Shown: piece after piece, positions 52,249-60,025 of the stretch | Position numbering within the stretch: position 1 is the stretch's first letter | How the letters are laid out: every line of letters begins with the position of its first letter | Source: Micromonospora sp. ATCC 39149 | GTDB lineage: Bacteria; Actinomycetota; Actinomycetes; Mycobacteriales; Micromonosporaceae | Assembly: GCF_000158815.1 (NCBI RefSeq) | Contig: NZ_GG657738.1 | Location: 2,771,663-2,835,662 of the forward strand | Length of the DNA: 64,000 nt | Direction: 5' to 3' | The notes under the pieces: model-generated | Database searches by the model: none | What the model saw: the letters and a program-made list of their open reading frames with translations, nothing else | What the model was told of the DNA's origin: nothing | Translations under genes and position numbers: made by a program

Positions 52249-52839
52249 TCAGCCGGCGACGCGCAGGAGGCGGGCCGACAGGTGGGGGGTCAGGGAGTGG
52301 CCCACGGCGGCCATGTCCTGCGCGTACAGAAGGGCGCCCTCGACGATGCCGAAGAGGCGGTGACCGGCGGTGACCTCCTTGGCCGTGGCGGTACGCACCA
52401 CGGCGTCGGTGACGAACTCCACCTGGGTGCCTTTGCGCCTGCCGATGTGCAGCTCCATCACGCCCGTCGGCACGGACATCAGGGCCTCCAACTCGTCGGT
52501 GGCCCGGCCGTTGCCGTCGAGCACCGGACGCCACCAGCCCACTTCACGGCCGCCGGGACGCACCGGCCGGCTCTGCTCGTCCAGAATCCACGCCCGCGAC
52601 TCGTAGTGCAGGAACGGCCGGCCGTCGTGGCTGATCCGGATCTCCTGGGCGAAGTCGAAGTCCTCGATCGTCGGGTAACCGCCCCGACCTCGGCCGCGCC
52701 AGACCCCGACGTAGGGCAGCAGGCCGTCCAGCGCCGGGTGCAGCTTCGGGCCGACGCGCAGGTCGTGGCTCTCCTCGTACGGGTAGGGGTCGACCGGGGG
52801 CGCGTTCAGCCACGGCGGCTGCAGGGGGTTCTCGCTCAC
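52249..52839 (-). CDS. Nitrobindin-like FABP-family heme-binding protein
   Basis: 196 residues. Beta-barrel with the GxWxGxG signature (GVWRGRGRGGYPTI), FLHYESRAWILDE, MSVPTGVMELHIGRRKGTQVEF and near the C-terminus SLTPHLSARLLRV, the His expected to ligate heme. Nitrobindins bind ferric heme and isomerise or scavenge peroxynitrite/NO. It corresponds to Rv0813c, next to the PabC-like gene. The GTG at 52839 lies at the boundary of the 59-base repeat. Confidence 0.88.
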   Translation of the reverse strand: MSENPLQPPWLNAPPVDPYPYEESHDLRVGPKLHPALDGLLPYVGVWRGRGRGGYPTIEDFDFAQEIRISHDGRPFLHYESRAWILDEQSRPVRPGGREVGWWRPVLDGNGRATDELEALMSVPTGVMELHIGRRKGTQVEFVTDAVVRTATAKEVTAGHRLFGIVEGALLYAQDMAAVGHSLTPHLSARLLRVAG

Positions 52840-52958
52840 CGGGCCATCCTCGTTCGCGACTGCGGGGCTCGCAGACCCGGCTCACTCCTCGCGCTCACCG
52901 GGCCATCTCCGTTCGCGACTGCGGGGCTCGCAGACCCGGCTCACTCCTCGCGCTCACC
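52834..52958. repeat. 59-base stop/start repeat, two tandem copies
   Basis: Units begin at 52834 and 52893, with the next boundary GCTCACC at 52952; they differ at only a few bases. On the minus strand each boundary reads GGTGAGCG. It gives the TGA stop of the small membrane gene at 52954 and the GTG start of the nitrobindin-like gene at 52839. A third copy lies at 36857. Confidence 0.88.
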
Positions 52959-53058
52959 AACGTCCTCTCGACATGCGTACGGCAAGGTAGACCAGGCCAC
53001 CCGCAAGCGCGCCCAGGCCGGCGACCAGCAAGCTGACGAACCCGATCTCGGTAACCAT
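52954..53058 (-). CDS. Single-helix small membrane protein
   Basis: 34 residues from ATG 53058, or 37 from ATG 53067. Nearly the whole peptide is one transmembrane helix (IGFVSLLVAGLGALAGGLVYLAV) followed by RMSRGRW, giving an N-out or N-in tail anchor with a basic end. Codon bias supports translation. Its TGA is the first triplet of the 59-base repeat. Divergent from the DsrE gene with only 24 bases between starts. Function unknown. Confidence 0.55.
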   Translation of the reverse strand: MVTEIGFVSLLVAGLGALAGGLVYLAVRMSRGRW

Positions 53059-53069
53059 CCCGGTCATCC

Positions 53070-53082
53070 TATGCTGGGCCCC
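53070..53082 (+). promoter_or_regulatory. Leaderless -10 element of the DsrE-like gene
   Basis: TATGCT at 53070-53075 is followed by seven bases and then the ATG at 53083, with no ribosome site. This is the spacing of leaderless actinobacterial mRNAs. Confidence 0.55.
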
Positions 53083-53445
53083 ATGGCCCGCTCTCTCGTC
53101 GTCAAGGCGACCGCCGGGGCCGACGCTCCGGAACGGTGCGCCCAGGCCTTCACCGTCGCCGCCACGGCAGCCGCCGCCGGGGTGGACGTCTCGCTCTGGC
53201 TGACCGGGGAGTCGACCTGGTTCGCGTTGCCGGGCCGGGCGCAGGAGTTCGAGCTGCCGCACTCCGCGCCGCTGGGCGAGCTGCTGCACGTGATCCTGAC
53301 CACCGGCCGGGTCACCGCCTGCACCCAGTGCGCGGCCCGGCGGGACATCGGCCCCGGCGACGTACTGCCGGGGGTACGGATCGCCGGGGCGGCGGTCTTC
53401 GTCGAGGAGGCGATGGCCGAGGGGGCGCGGGCACTCGTCTACTGA
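53083..53445 (+). CDS. DsrE-family protein
   Basis: 120 residues, DsrE/F-like alpha/beta fold: SLVVKATAGADAPERCAQAFTVAATAAAAGVDVSLWLTGESTWFALPG. A CTQCAARRDI motif near residue 85 offers two cysteines. GVRIAGAAVFVEEAMAEGARALVY forms the last strand-helix. DsrE relatives move sulfur as persulfides. That suits the sulfurtransferase genes 8 kb away, but partner proteins are unknown. ATG 53083. Confidence 0.83.
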   Translation: MARSLVVKATAGADAPERCAQAFTVAATAAAAGVDVSLWLTGESTWFALPGRAQEFELPHSAPLGELLHVILTTGRVTACTQCAARRDIGPGDVLPGVRIAGAAVFVEEAMAEGARALVY

Positions 53446-53481
53446 GCGCCGATAACCACCCGGTTCGTCCGTCCCCCCGCC

Positions 53482-53494
53482 TACGATCTCCCCT
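53482..53494 (+). promoter_or_regulatory. Leaderless -10 element of the SCP2-domain gene
   Basis: TACGAT at 53482-53487, then seven bases, then the GTG at 53495. Confidence 0.5.
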
Positions 53495-53875
53495 GTGACC
53501 GAGACGACGGAGCGGTTCTTCGCGACGCTGCCGGCGCGCGCCCCCGCAGTCCTGCGCTCTCCCGTGCGCGGCACGCTCCAGCTCCGGCTCACCACGGGCG
53601 ACCACTGCGAGCACTGGCGGGTCGAGTTGGCGCCCGGCTCCGCCCGGGTCACCCGGGAGACGGGGCCGGCGGACGCCTACTGGTACGGCAGCATCGACCT
53701 GTTCGACCGGCTCGTCACCGGCCGGGCGCACGGCGTGGCGTCGATGCTGCGCAACGAGAGCACCCTCACCGGCGACGTGGTGCTCTTCCTCGCCTTCCGG
53801 CGGTTCTTCCCCACCCGACCGGGCACCCGGGACCCCCGGACGGTGGCCCGGGAGCAGACCGGGCGGCCGGCGTGA
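53495..53875 (+). CDS. SCP2 sterol-binding-domain protein
   Basis: 126 residues: one SCP2-like lipid-binding domain (LRSPVRGTLQLRLTTGDHCEHWRVELAPGSARVTRETGPADAYWYGSIDLFDRLVTGRA, then MLRNESTLTGDVVLFLAFRRFFP). Such domains bind hydrophobic ligands. Its TGA overlaps the GTG of the glucosidase gene (GTGA), so both are co-translated. The role of a lipid-binding protein beside a debranching-like enzyme is unclear. Confidence 0.82.
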   Translation: MTETTERFFATLPARAPAVLRSPVRGTLQLRLTTGDHCEHWRVELAPGSARVTRETGPADAYWYGSIDLFDRLVTGRAHGVASMLRNESTLTGDVVLFLAFRRFFPTRPGTRDPRTVAREQTGRPA

Positions 53876-55926
53876 AGGAACAGGTCAGCATCCTCGACGG
53901 CAACACGTTCCTGGTCAGCGACCGGCGGGGGGACATCGAACGGTCGCAGGACTTCCCCACCGGGCTGTTCTCCTTCGACACTCGGTTCCTGTCCACCTGG
54001 GTGCTGACCGTCGACGGGCAGCGGCTGCATCCGCTCTCCGTCGACGACGCGTTCTCGAACCGCACCCGGTTCTTCCTGGTGCCCGGCCCGCCGACGCACT
54101 ACCTGGACGCGAAGGCGTCGGTGATCCGCAGCCGGTCCATCGGCGGCAGCTTCACCGAGGAGCTGACCGTGCTCAACCACTCCGGCCGGGAGGTCGAGTT
54201 CGTCGTCCGGGTCGACATGGGTGCCGACTTCGCCGACGTGTTCGAGATCAAGCAGTCCCAGCGCAAGCAGGGCCGGGCCATCACCGCCCCCGGGGAGAAC
54301 GAGCTGCGGTTCACGTACCGCCGCGAGGGTTTCCACCGGGAGACGGTGGTGAGAACCGACGCCGAGGCGACCATCGACCCGACGGGCATGACCTTCCACG
54401 TCCGGCTCGACCCGCACGGGGAGTGGATCAACCAGCTCGACGTGGACACGGTGATCTACGGGGCCCGTGGGGAGGACATCCGGGCCAACCTGCCGCTGGG
54501 CGCGAGCCGCTCGATCGCCGAGATCAACGCCGAGCACGACGAGGTCGTGGAGCGGGCGCCGAAGCTCGGCTGCGACTGCCAGCCGCTGGCCGGGGCGTAC
54601 CTGCGGAGCCTGAACGACCTCGCTGCCCTGCGCTACGAGTCGATCGCCCTCGGGGTGCGGCTGATGGCCGCCGGGCTGCCCTGGTTCATGACCCTGTTCG
54701 GGCGGGACAGCATCTTCACCTCGCTCCAGGTGCTGCCGTTCCTGCCGGACCTGGTGCCGCCGACGATCACCATGCTGGCCGGCCTTCAGGGGTTCCGGGT
54801 CGACGACTTCCGCGACGAGGAGCCCGGCAAGATCCTGCACGAACTGCGGTACGGCGAGACTGCCGGATTCGAGGAGCAGCCGCACTCGCCTTACTACGGT
54901 TCCGTCGACTCAACCCCGCTGTTCGTGATCCTGCTCGACGAGTACGAGCGGTGGACCGGCGACGTCGCGCTGGTCCGGCAGTTGGAGGCACCGGCCCGGG
55001 GGGCACTGGACTGGATCGACACGTACGGCGACCTGCTGGGCACGGGGTACGTCTGGTACCAGACCCGTAACCCGGAGACGGGGTTGGGCAACCAGTGCTG
55101 GAAGGACTCCTGGGACGCGATCTCCTACTCCGACGGCCGGCTGCCGGGCTTCCCCCGGGCCACCTGCGAAACCCAGGGGTACGCGTACGACGCGAAGATG
55201 CGCGGGGCGCGGCTGGCCCGCACGGTCTGGAACGATCCCGCGTACGCCGAGCGGCTGGAGCGGGAGGCGGCGGAGCTGAAAGAGCGGTTCAATCGGGACT
55301 TCTGGCTGCCCGACCGGGAGTTCTACGCGCTGGCGCTGGACCCGGACGGGCGCCCCGTCGACGCCCTCTCCTCCAACATTGGTCACCTGCTGTGGAGCGG
55401 AATCGTCGACGAGAACAAGGCCGGCCCGGTCGCCGCGCACCTGCTCGGGCCGCGGCTGTTCTCCGGCTGGGGGGTGCGTACCCTCGCCGACGACCAGGGC
55501 CGCTACAACCCGATCGGCTACCACGTCGGCACGGTCTGGCCGTTCGACAACTCGTTCATCGCCTGGGGCTTGTGGCGGTACGGGTTCCGCGAGGAGGCCG
55601 GCCGGATCTGCGAGGGCATCCTGTCCGCGTCCCGGCACTTCGGCGGGCGGCTGCCGGAGGCGTTCGCCGGCTACGAGCGGGGCCTCACCGACTACGCGGT
55701 GGAGTACCCGACGGCGTGCAGCCCGCAGGCATGGTCGGCCGGCACTCCGCTGCTGCTGCTGCGGGTGATGCTCGGCTTGGAGCCGCAGGGCGAGCATCTG
55801 ATCATCGATCCGGCGGTGCCGGAGGGCATGGGCCAGGTGGAGCTGCTCGACATCCCCGGCCGGTGGGGGCTGGTAGACGCGCTGGGCCGCAGCCGCACCG
55901 CCGGCGATCCGGTCCGCCGCCGCTGA
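53872..55926 (+). CDS. Glycogen debranching-type protein (amylo-alpha-1,6-glucosidase, GH-like (alpha/alpha)6 barrel)
   Basis: 684 residues. An N-terminal beta domain (GDE_N-like): VSILDGNTFLVSDRRGDIERSQDFPTGLFSFDTRFLSTW. A (alpha/alpha)6 barrel from about 250: AAGLPWFMTLFGRDSIFTSLQVLPF, LRYGETAGFEEQPHSPYYGSVDSTPLFVILLDEY, ETGLGNQCWKDSWDAI, and NPIGYHVGTVWPFDNSFIAWGL with acid residues expected at the catalytic site. It matches bacterial amylo-alpha-1,6-glucosidase homologues near 700 residues. The substrate may be glycogen-like glucan or trehalose-type sugar. Co-translated with the SCP2 gene. Confidence 0.88.
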   Translation: MKEQVSILDGNTFLVSDRRGDIERSQDFPTGLFSFDTRFLSTWVLTVDGQRLHPLSVDDAFSNRTRFFLVPGPPTHYLDAKASVIRSRSIGGSFTEELTVLNHSGREVEFVVRVDMGADFADVFEIKQSQRKQGRAITAPGENELRFTYRREGFHRETVVRTDAEATIDPTGMTFHVRLDPHGEWINQLDVDTVIYGARGEDIRANLPLGASRSIAEINAEHDEVVERAPKLGCDCQPLAGAYLRSLNDLAALRYESIALGVRLMAAGLPWFMTLFGRDSIFTSLQVLPFLPDLVPPTITMLAGLQGFRVDDFRDEEPGKILHELRYGETAGFEEQPHSPYYGSVDSTPLFVILLDEYERWTGDVALVRQLEAPARGALDWIDTYGDLLGTGYVWYQTRNPETGLGNQCWKDSWDAISYSDGRLPGFPRATCETQGYAYDAKMRGARLARTVWNDPAYAERLEREAAELKERFNRDFWLPDREFYALALDPDGRPVDALSSNIGHLLWSGIVDENKAGPVAAHLLGPRLFSGWGVRTLADDQGRYNPIGYHVGTVWPFDNSFIAWGLWRYGFREEAGRICEGILSASRHFGGRLPEAFAGYERGLTDYAVEYPTACSPQAWSAGTPLLLLRVMLGLEPQGEHLIIDPAVPEGMGQVELLDIPGRWGLVDALGRSRTAGDPVRRR

Positions 55927-55983
55927 CCCGTGCCGCCGCCCGCCCGTGCCCGACGCTGACCTTCGCGGGCGGTGCGCTGGAGC

Positions 55984-56829
55984 TCAGAGGCAGGGCGTGG
56001 TGGCGGTGAGGTCGCCGCCGCTCAGGGCCACCGTGACGCCGCCGGAACGGTAGGCGTACCCCTCGGGGGTGTCGAACAGGACCGCGCCGCCGGCGGCCGG
56101 GGCGAGCGCGGCGGCCGGCGTCGCCGGGGCGGGGTCGAGGGTGACCCGGGCGGTGCGGGCCTGGCGGTCGCCACCCGGGCAGGGCGCGGCGAGCAGCTCG
56201 GGGGTCGACCCGGCCGGGGCGGCCAGCGCCCGCAGGGCGGCGGCGAGGGCGCCCGCCTCCGGGCCGGCCTGGGCCACCGGGGCACGGTAGCCGTCGCCGA
56301 CCGGGCGGCACCCGGTGCGGACGATCAACCGGATCCGACCGTCGCCGGCCGGACGGCCCTCCACCAGCACGAACTCCCCCGCATTCGCCCGCAGCCGGGG
56401 GCCGTCGCCGGTCACCCGGACCCCGGCTCGCCAGCCCGCCGGCAGCCGGTCGGCGACCTCGGTGAGCACCGCGCGCGGGTCGGCGGCGGGGTCGAGGATC
56501 TCCACGCCGCGCTCCAGCGTCGCGCCGTCGAGCAGGGGGGTCACCCGGCAGCCCGCCCCGGTCCGGGCCGGCGTGAGCGCGACGGGCCGGTCGCCGGCCG
56601 CCGCGACCAGCTCACCCACCGCACGGTCGACCACCGGGCCGGCCTGGGCCAGGCTGCGCTGCTCGCGGACCGTCGGCCCGTCGTCGCGGACCGACACCCA
56701 GGTGAGTACGCCGAGCAGCACCGCCCAGGCCACGGTCGCCACGAGCAGCCAACGGGACCGGCGGCCCGGCGGCGGCGGCTCGTCGGGACCGGTCGGCGGG
56801 GCGTATCCCGCCTGGGCAGCACCACTCAC
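55984..56829 (-). CDS. Single-pass membrane protein, unknown function
   Basis: 281 residues. A short basic N-terminus, one helix (WLLVATVAWAVLLGVLTWVSV, about 28-48) and a large extracytoplasmic Ala/Gly-rich domain with four cysteines, including GCRVTPLLDGATLERGVEIL and VRTGCRPVGDGY, that could form disulfides. The sequence has internal symmetry in the two RVT-type strands, but I recognise no family. Single gene, convergent with the debranching enzyme. Confidence 0.7.
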   Translation of the reverse strand: MSGAAQAGYAPPTGPDEPPPPGRRSRWLLVATVAWAVLLGVLTWVSVRDDGPTVREQRSLAQAGPVVDRAVGELVAAAGDRPVALTPARTGAGCRVTPLLDGATLERGVEILDPAADPRAVLTEVADRLPAGWRAGVRVTGDGPRLRANAGEFVLVEGRPAGDGRIRLIVRTGCRPVGDGYRAPVAQAGPEAGALAAALRALAAPAGSTPELLAAPCPGGDRQARTARVTLDPAPATPAAALAPAAGGAVLFDTPEGYAYRSGGVTVALSGGDLTATTPCL

Positions 56830-57128
56830 CCGCTCATGGTGTCACGCGGGGCCGAGCATCCCACCGGCACGTCTGAACGGCTCCCGCCCAGCCCGGCACG
56901 GGGCTCCCGCAGAGCGGCACGGGCTCCCAACCAACATGGCGTGGGCTCCCGCCCAGCGGAGCGATTCGGACCCCTTGCAACTGCGGCCCAGGGCAACAGG
57001 GGTGAAGCGCCCACCTGAGGGGCCGAAAGTGCAAGATCGGCGCGCAGGGGAGGGCAGGGCGCCGGGCACCGCGTGACGGCTGGCGCCGGCCCGGGCGGGC
57101 CCGGACCGGCGCGTTGCTCAACCGGCCG
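56830..57128. other. Intergenic spacer with GGGCTCCCG-type motifs and a 17-base shared sequence
   Basis: About 300 bases without coding bias. GGCTCCCGC-like words recur at 56879-56965. AAGTGCAAGATCGGCGC lies at 57027-57043 and recurs exactly at 58711-58727, on the other side of the RCC1 gene. A GGC-rich hairpin is possible near 57075-57110. No gene called. Confidence 0.5.
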
Positions 57129-58319
57129 TCACAGCAGGAGTGCCCGGGTCGGGACGTTCCGCTCGCTCACCCGGGGCCGCTGACCGATCGCGCCCCCGTC
57201 GTTGCTGCCCCAGCACCAGACCGTCGAGTCGGCGCGCACGGCACAGTTGTGGTCCATCCCGCCGCCCAGCTGCGCCCAGGTCTGGTCGGCGGCGACCGGT
57301 ACCGGGCTGAGCTGGGACGAGTAGGTGCCGTCGCCGACCTCACCCCGAATGTTGGCGCCCCAGCACCACAGGGAGGCGTCGGTGCGCAGCCCACAGGTGT
57401 GCCAGTAACCCGGCTCCACCGTGGCCCAGGCCCCGCCGCCAGCCACCTGGACGGGGCTCAACCGCGACTCGCCCGTGCCGTCGCCCAACGCGGAGCCGGG
57501 GAAGCCCCAGCACCACAGGGTCTCGTCGGCGCGGATGGCGCAGGTGTGGTCGTACCCGGTCGTCACCTGAGTCCAGCCGAAACCCGCGCCGATCTGGACC
57601 GGGCTCAGGCGTTGCACATTGGTGCCGTCCCCGACCCGTGCCCCCACACCCCAGCACCACATGGTGGCGTCGACCCGCCGCGCGCAGGTGTGCCCCCAGC
57701 CCGCCGAGACCTCCACCCACGACTCCCCCACGCCGATCTGCACCGGGGTCAACCGGTCGGTCTGCGTGCCGTCCCCGAGCTGCCCGACGTGGTTCTGCCC
57801 CCAGCACCACAGGGTGGCGTCGTCGCGGATCGCACAGGTGTGGCTGTTGCCGGTCGCCATGACGAGCCACGAGAAACCGACCCCTACGGGAACCGGCGCG
57901 TACCGGCTGGTCTGCGTGCCGTCACCCACCTGCCCCGCCCAGTTGCTTCCCCAGCACCACAGGCTGCCGTCGGTGCGGATGCCACAGGTGTGCGTGCCCT
58001 TTCCGGGGCGTACGCTGCGCCACTGCGAACCGGGCTCCACCTGCACCGGTACGGCCTGGGGGTCGAAGGTCGGCGCATCGTTGCCGAGCTGCCCCTGCCC
58101 GTTGGCGCCCCAGCACCACAGGCTGGCATCGGCCCGGACCGCACAGTTGTAGCTGTCGCCAGCGGCGAGCTGCCGCCACTGCTCAACCGCAGGGCCCAGC
58201 CCGCTACCGGCCGCGGGCGCGGCGAACCCCGCTCCGCCCCCGACGGTCGCCACCAGGAGCGCCGCCACCAGCCACCTCGACCAGCGGCCCAGCCGCCGCC
58301 GGCCCGTCTGTGTTGCCAT
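57129..58319 (-). CDS. Secreted RCC1-repeat beta-propeller protein with paired cysteines
   Basis: 396 residues. The Sec signal peptide (RRRLGRWSRWLVAALLVATVGGGAGFAAPAAG) suggests export. Then seven repeats of about 50 residues, each with the pattern W..V..G..HTCAIR.D..LWCWG...GQ.GDGT......PV.V, as in RCC1 propellers. Every repeat has two cysteines, so seven disulfides are possible. That count is one full propeller. ATG 58319 follows GGAAGGG. Ligand and function are unknown. Confidence 0.9.
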   Translation of the reverse strand: MATQTGRRRLGRWSRWLVAALLVATVGGGAGFAAPAAGSGLGPAVEQWRQLAAGDSYNCAVRADASLWCWGANGQGQLGNDAPTFDPQAVPVQVEPGSQWRSVRPGKGTHTCGIRTDGSLWCWGSNWAGQVGDGTQTSRYAPVPVGVGFSWLVMATGNSHTCAIRDDATLWCWGQNHVGQLGDGTQTDRLTPVQIGVGESWVEVSAGWGHTCARRVDATMWCWGVGARVGDGTNVQRLSPVQIGAGFGWTQVTTGYDHTCAIRADETLWCWGFPGSALGDGTGESRLSPVQVAGGGAWATVEPGYWHTCGLRTDASLWCWGANIRGEVGDGTYSSQLSPVPVAADQTWAQLGGGMDHNCAVRADSTVWCWGSNDGGAIGQRPRVSERNVPTRALLL

Positions 58320-58810
58320 GCCTTCCCTTCCCTGTGCACAGATGATCATTAATCGATGTCGGTCAATTATCAACAGGATTGGTTGCTCAGGGCAACCGGT
58401 CGACCACCCATTGCTGCCAGGCACCATCGGGAAGACACAAGACCCCGCACCACGTTTCGCTACTTGCGAAATCCGTCGCACTCCACACGGATCGACACTG
58501 ACTTCGCACGAACTAGCAGTTCAGCGCCGTTGCGCCCCCGGGTGTTCGGCAACCGCAGGCAGCGCCCCGACGCACCGGACCCGCCGGGGTACTGCCAGGC
58601 CGAACCGCTCGCCCCCCCCCGCCCCACCCCCCACCCCCCACCCACCCCCGGCGTCGATCATGCAGTTCCGGCCCTCACATAAGCAGCAATAGGGACAAAA
58701 GCGGGGCCCTAAGTGCAAGATCGGCGCTGGGTGGGGGTCGAAGTTAGAAGGGATGAAGGGATGCGGCCGTCCCGGCCGCCTTCCACGGCAGCACCCGTCC
58801 CCGGCTGCCC
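58320..58810. other. Long upstream region of the RCC1 gene, locally AT-rich, with a C9 tract
   Basis: About 490 bases without convincing genes. 58340-58385 is AT-rich with the palindrome ATGATCAT (58342-58349) and CATTAATCGATG, a likely RCC1 promoter and operator region. A homopolymer of nine Cs begins near 58611, within a run of CCACCCCCC words to 58650. AAGTGCAAGATCGGCGC is at 58711-58727. Confidence 0.5.
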
Positions 58811-59218
58811 TTGCGGAGAGGCCGTCCTCATCGTGCGCAGGCTCCTCTGGCTGTTTCGCCGGAACCGTTGACGGCAACCGGCCGATCCACAACAGCCGAG
58901 CGGCCACCGGACCGCCGCCCACCGGCCCGCCACCGCGCCGCCAGCCAAACCAGGACCAGCCAACCCAGGACCAGCCAGCCCAGGACCAGCCGGCCCAGGA
59001 CCAGCCAGCCTACGGCCGGCCGCGCCGCCAGCCGGTCCGGCCCACCGGGGCGGCACAACGCGGGCCACCATCACCGGTCGACGGCGTACTGGCCGCTCTG
59101 CGCCAGTCCGGTGCGGCAGCAGCGGTTCGGCCGGTGCCGGCGCGGGCTGGACCCGGCCGAGGTGGACGACTTCCTGCACCGGATCGCCGACGAACTGACG
59201 GCGCTGCACGCGAGTTGA
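58811..59218 (+). CDS. DivIVA-domain-like short protein, possibly degenerate
   Basis: In this 135-codon frame the last 35 residues (VRQQRFGRCRRGLDPAEVDDFLHRIADELTALHAS) fit the start of DivIVA-type coiled coils (RRGLDPxEVDxFL). The upstream part is low complexity (SQPRTSQPRTS) from a 15-base repeat. Another frame at 58833 opens with a more typical basic RRLLWLFRRNR but stops at once, so the original 5' end may have been lost by frameshift. Present translation is uncertain. DivIVA relatives act at poles and septa. Confidence 0.5.
   Translation: MRRGRPHRAQAPLAVSPEPLTATGRSTTAERPPDRRPPARHRAASQTRTSQPRTSQPRTSRPRTSQPTAGRAASRSGPPGRHNAGHHHRSTAYWPLCASPVRQQRFGRCRRGLDPAEVDDFLHRIADELTALHAS
58950..59009 (+). 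repeat. 15-base tandem repeat, about four copies
   Basis: CAGGACCAGCCAGCC-type units repeat four times with single-base changes inside the DivIVA-like frame (58950-59009). Confidence 0.75.
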
Positions 59219-59331
59219 GCCGTACGCGGATGGCCTGACTACCCACCCCCGGCGCGACGACGGGTGCCCGAGGTGGTCACCCGTCAGCCACTACGCGCGA
59301 GCTGTTCGGAGAGCTCGGCAACCGAGTCCGT

Positions 59332-59628
59332 TCACGGGGCACCGAACAACGCCTCGGCCACGCGAGCCAGGCTGTCATCGAACGTGGCGAGCAGGAGCAG
59401 CACAACCAGCAGGACGACGAGGCGTGCGGTCCGGCCGTCGCTGGCCAACGTCCAGGCAAGCAACTGGTAGAGGGTCTGCGGTGCCGCGACACGTGCACTG
59501 GAGCGCAACTCCGCCAAGTCGCGACGACCACGCCGCCCGGCGAACAGCGCCCATCCAAACAGCACCAGCAACGCCACGACGGCGACAAGCGCCTCCCGCC
59601 GGTCCGCGAACTCAACAAAAGTGGGCAA
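59332..59628 (-). CDS. Two-helix small membrane protein, unknown
   Basis: 98 residues from a TTG at 59628 with AGGAGGATGCC immediately upstream, a strong ribosome site. Helices: ALVAVVALLVLFGWALFAG (about 12-30) and LVVLLVVLLLLATFDDSLARV near the C-terminus, with a basic loop between. This would be a hairpin membrane protein. No family recognised. It ends TGA at 59332. Neighbours are the DivIVA-like remnant and the coiled-coil gene. Confidence 0.58.
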   Translation of the reverse strand: MPTFVEFADRREALVAVVALLVLFGWALFAGRRGRRDLAELRSSARVAAPQTLYQLLAWTLASDGRTARLVVLLVVLLLLATFDDSLARVAEALFGAP

Positions 59629-60025
59629 GGCATCCTCCTCGTCACCAGGGCCAGGACAACGGCGGTCGGCACCCCGAACCACCTGAAGCCGCACTCGGTC
59701 TTCAGATCACAGCAGAGGTGCAGAATTTCGGACATTTCGACGACTTGTCGCAGTGGACGCCGGTTTCGGTGAACCCGAAAAGGAGCAACGCCTCCAGCAC
59801 AAAGGCCAGCTCCACCACCTGAGGGACTTTCGGAAACCCCCAGAGACCGCATTGGAAGTGGCATGGATCACACCAGGTGGGGCCGGTCCCCGGCCCGGCG
59901 GCACCGAATTTTCGGACCATCCGAATGTCCCCTGTGTACGGACGGCCGCGGATACTCCCTGAATCGGACGGGAGCTCACCGCTTCTTTCGGTGCACACGG
60001 GCAGCGGCTACACCAGAATTGCGAC
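59629..60025. other. Gene-poor spacer, lower GC than flanks
   Basis: About 400 bases. Open frames on both strands lack third-position bias. The 3' part holds the likely promoter of the coiled-coil gene (CAGAAT at 60014-60019, then six bases to the GTG at 60026). Nothing else recognised. Confidence 0.4.

Noticed and set aside
58600..58650. The C-rich tract as a phase-variation switch
   Set aside because: It lies in non-coding DNA far from the RCC1 start, so slippage would not change a protein frame.
59707..59998. A 98-codon minus-strand gene with six cysteines
   Set aside because: It lacks third-position GC bias and a ribosome site, and its composition matches neither neighbours nor any family I know.
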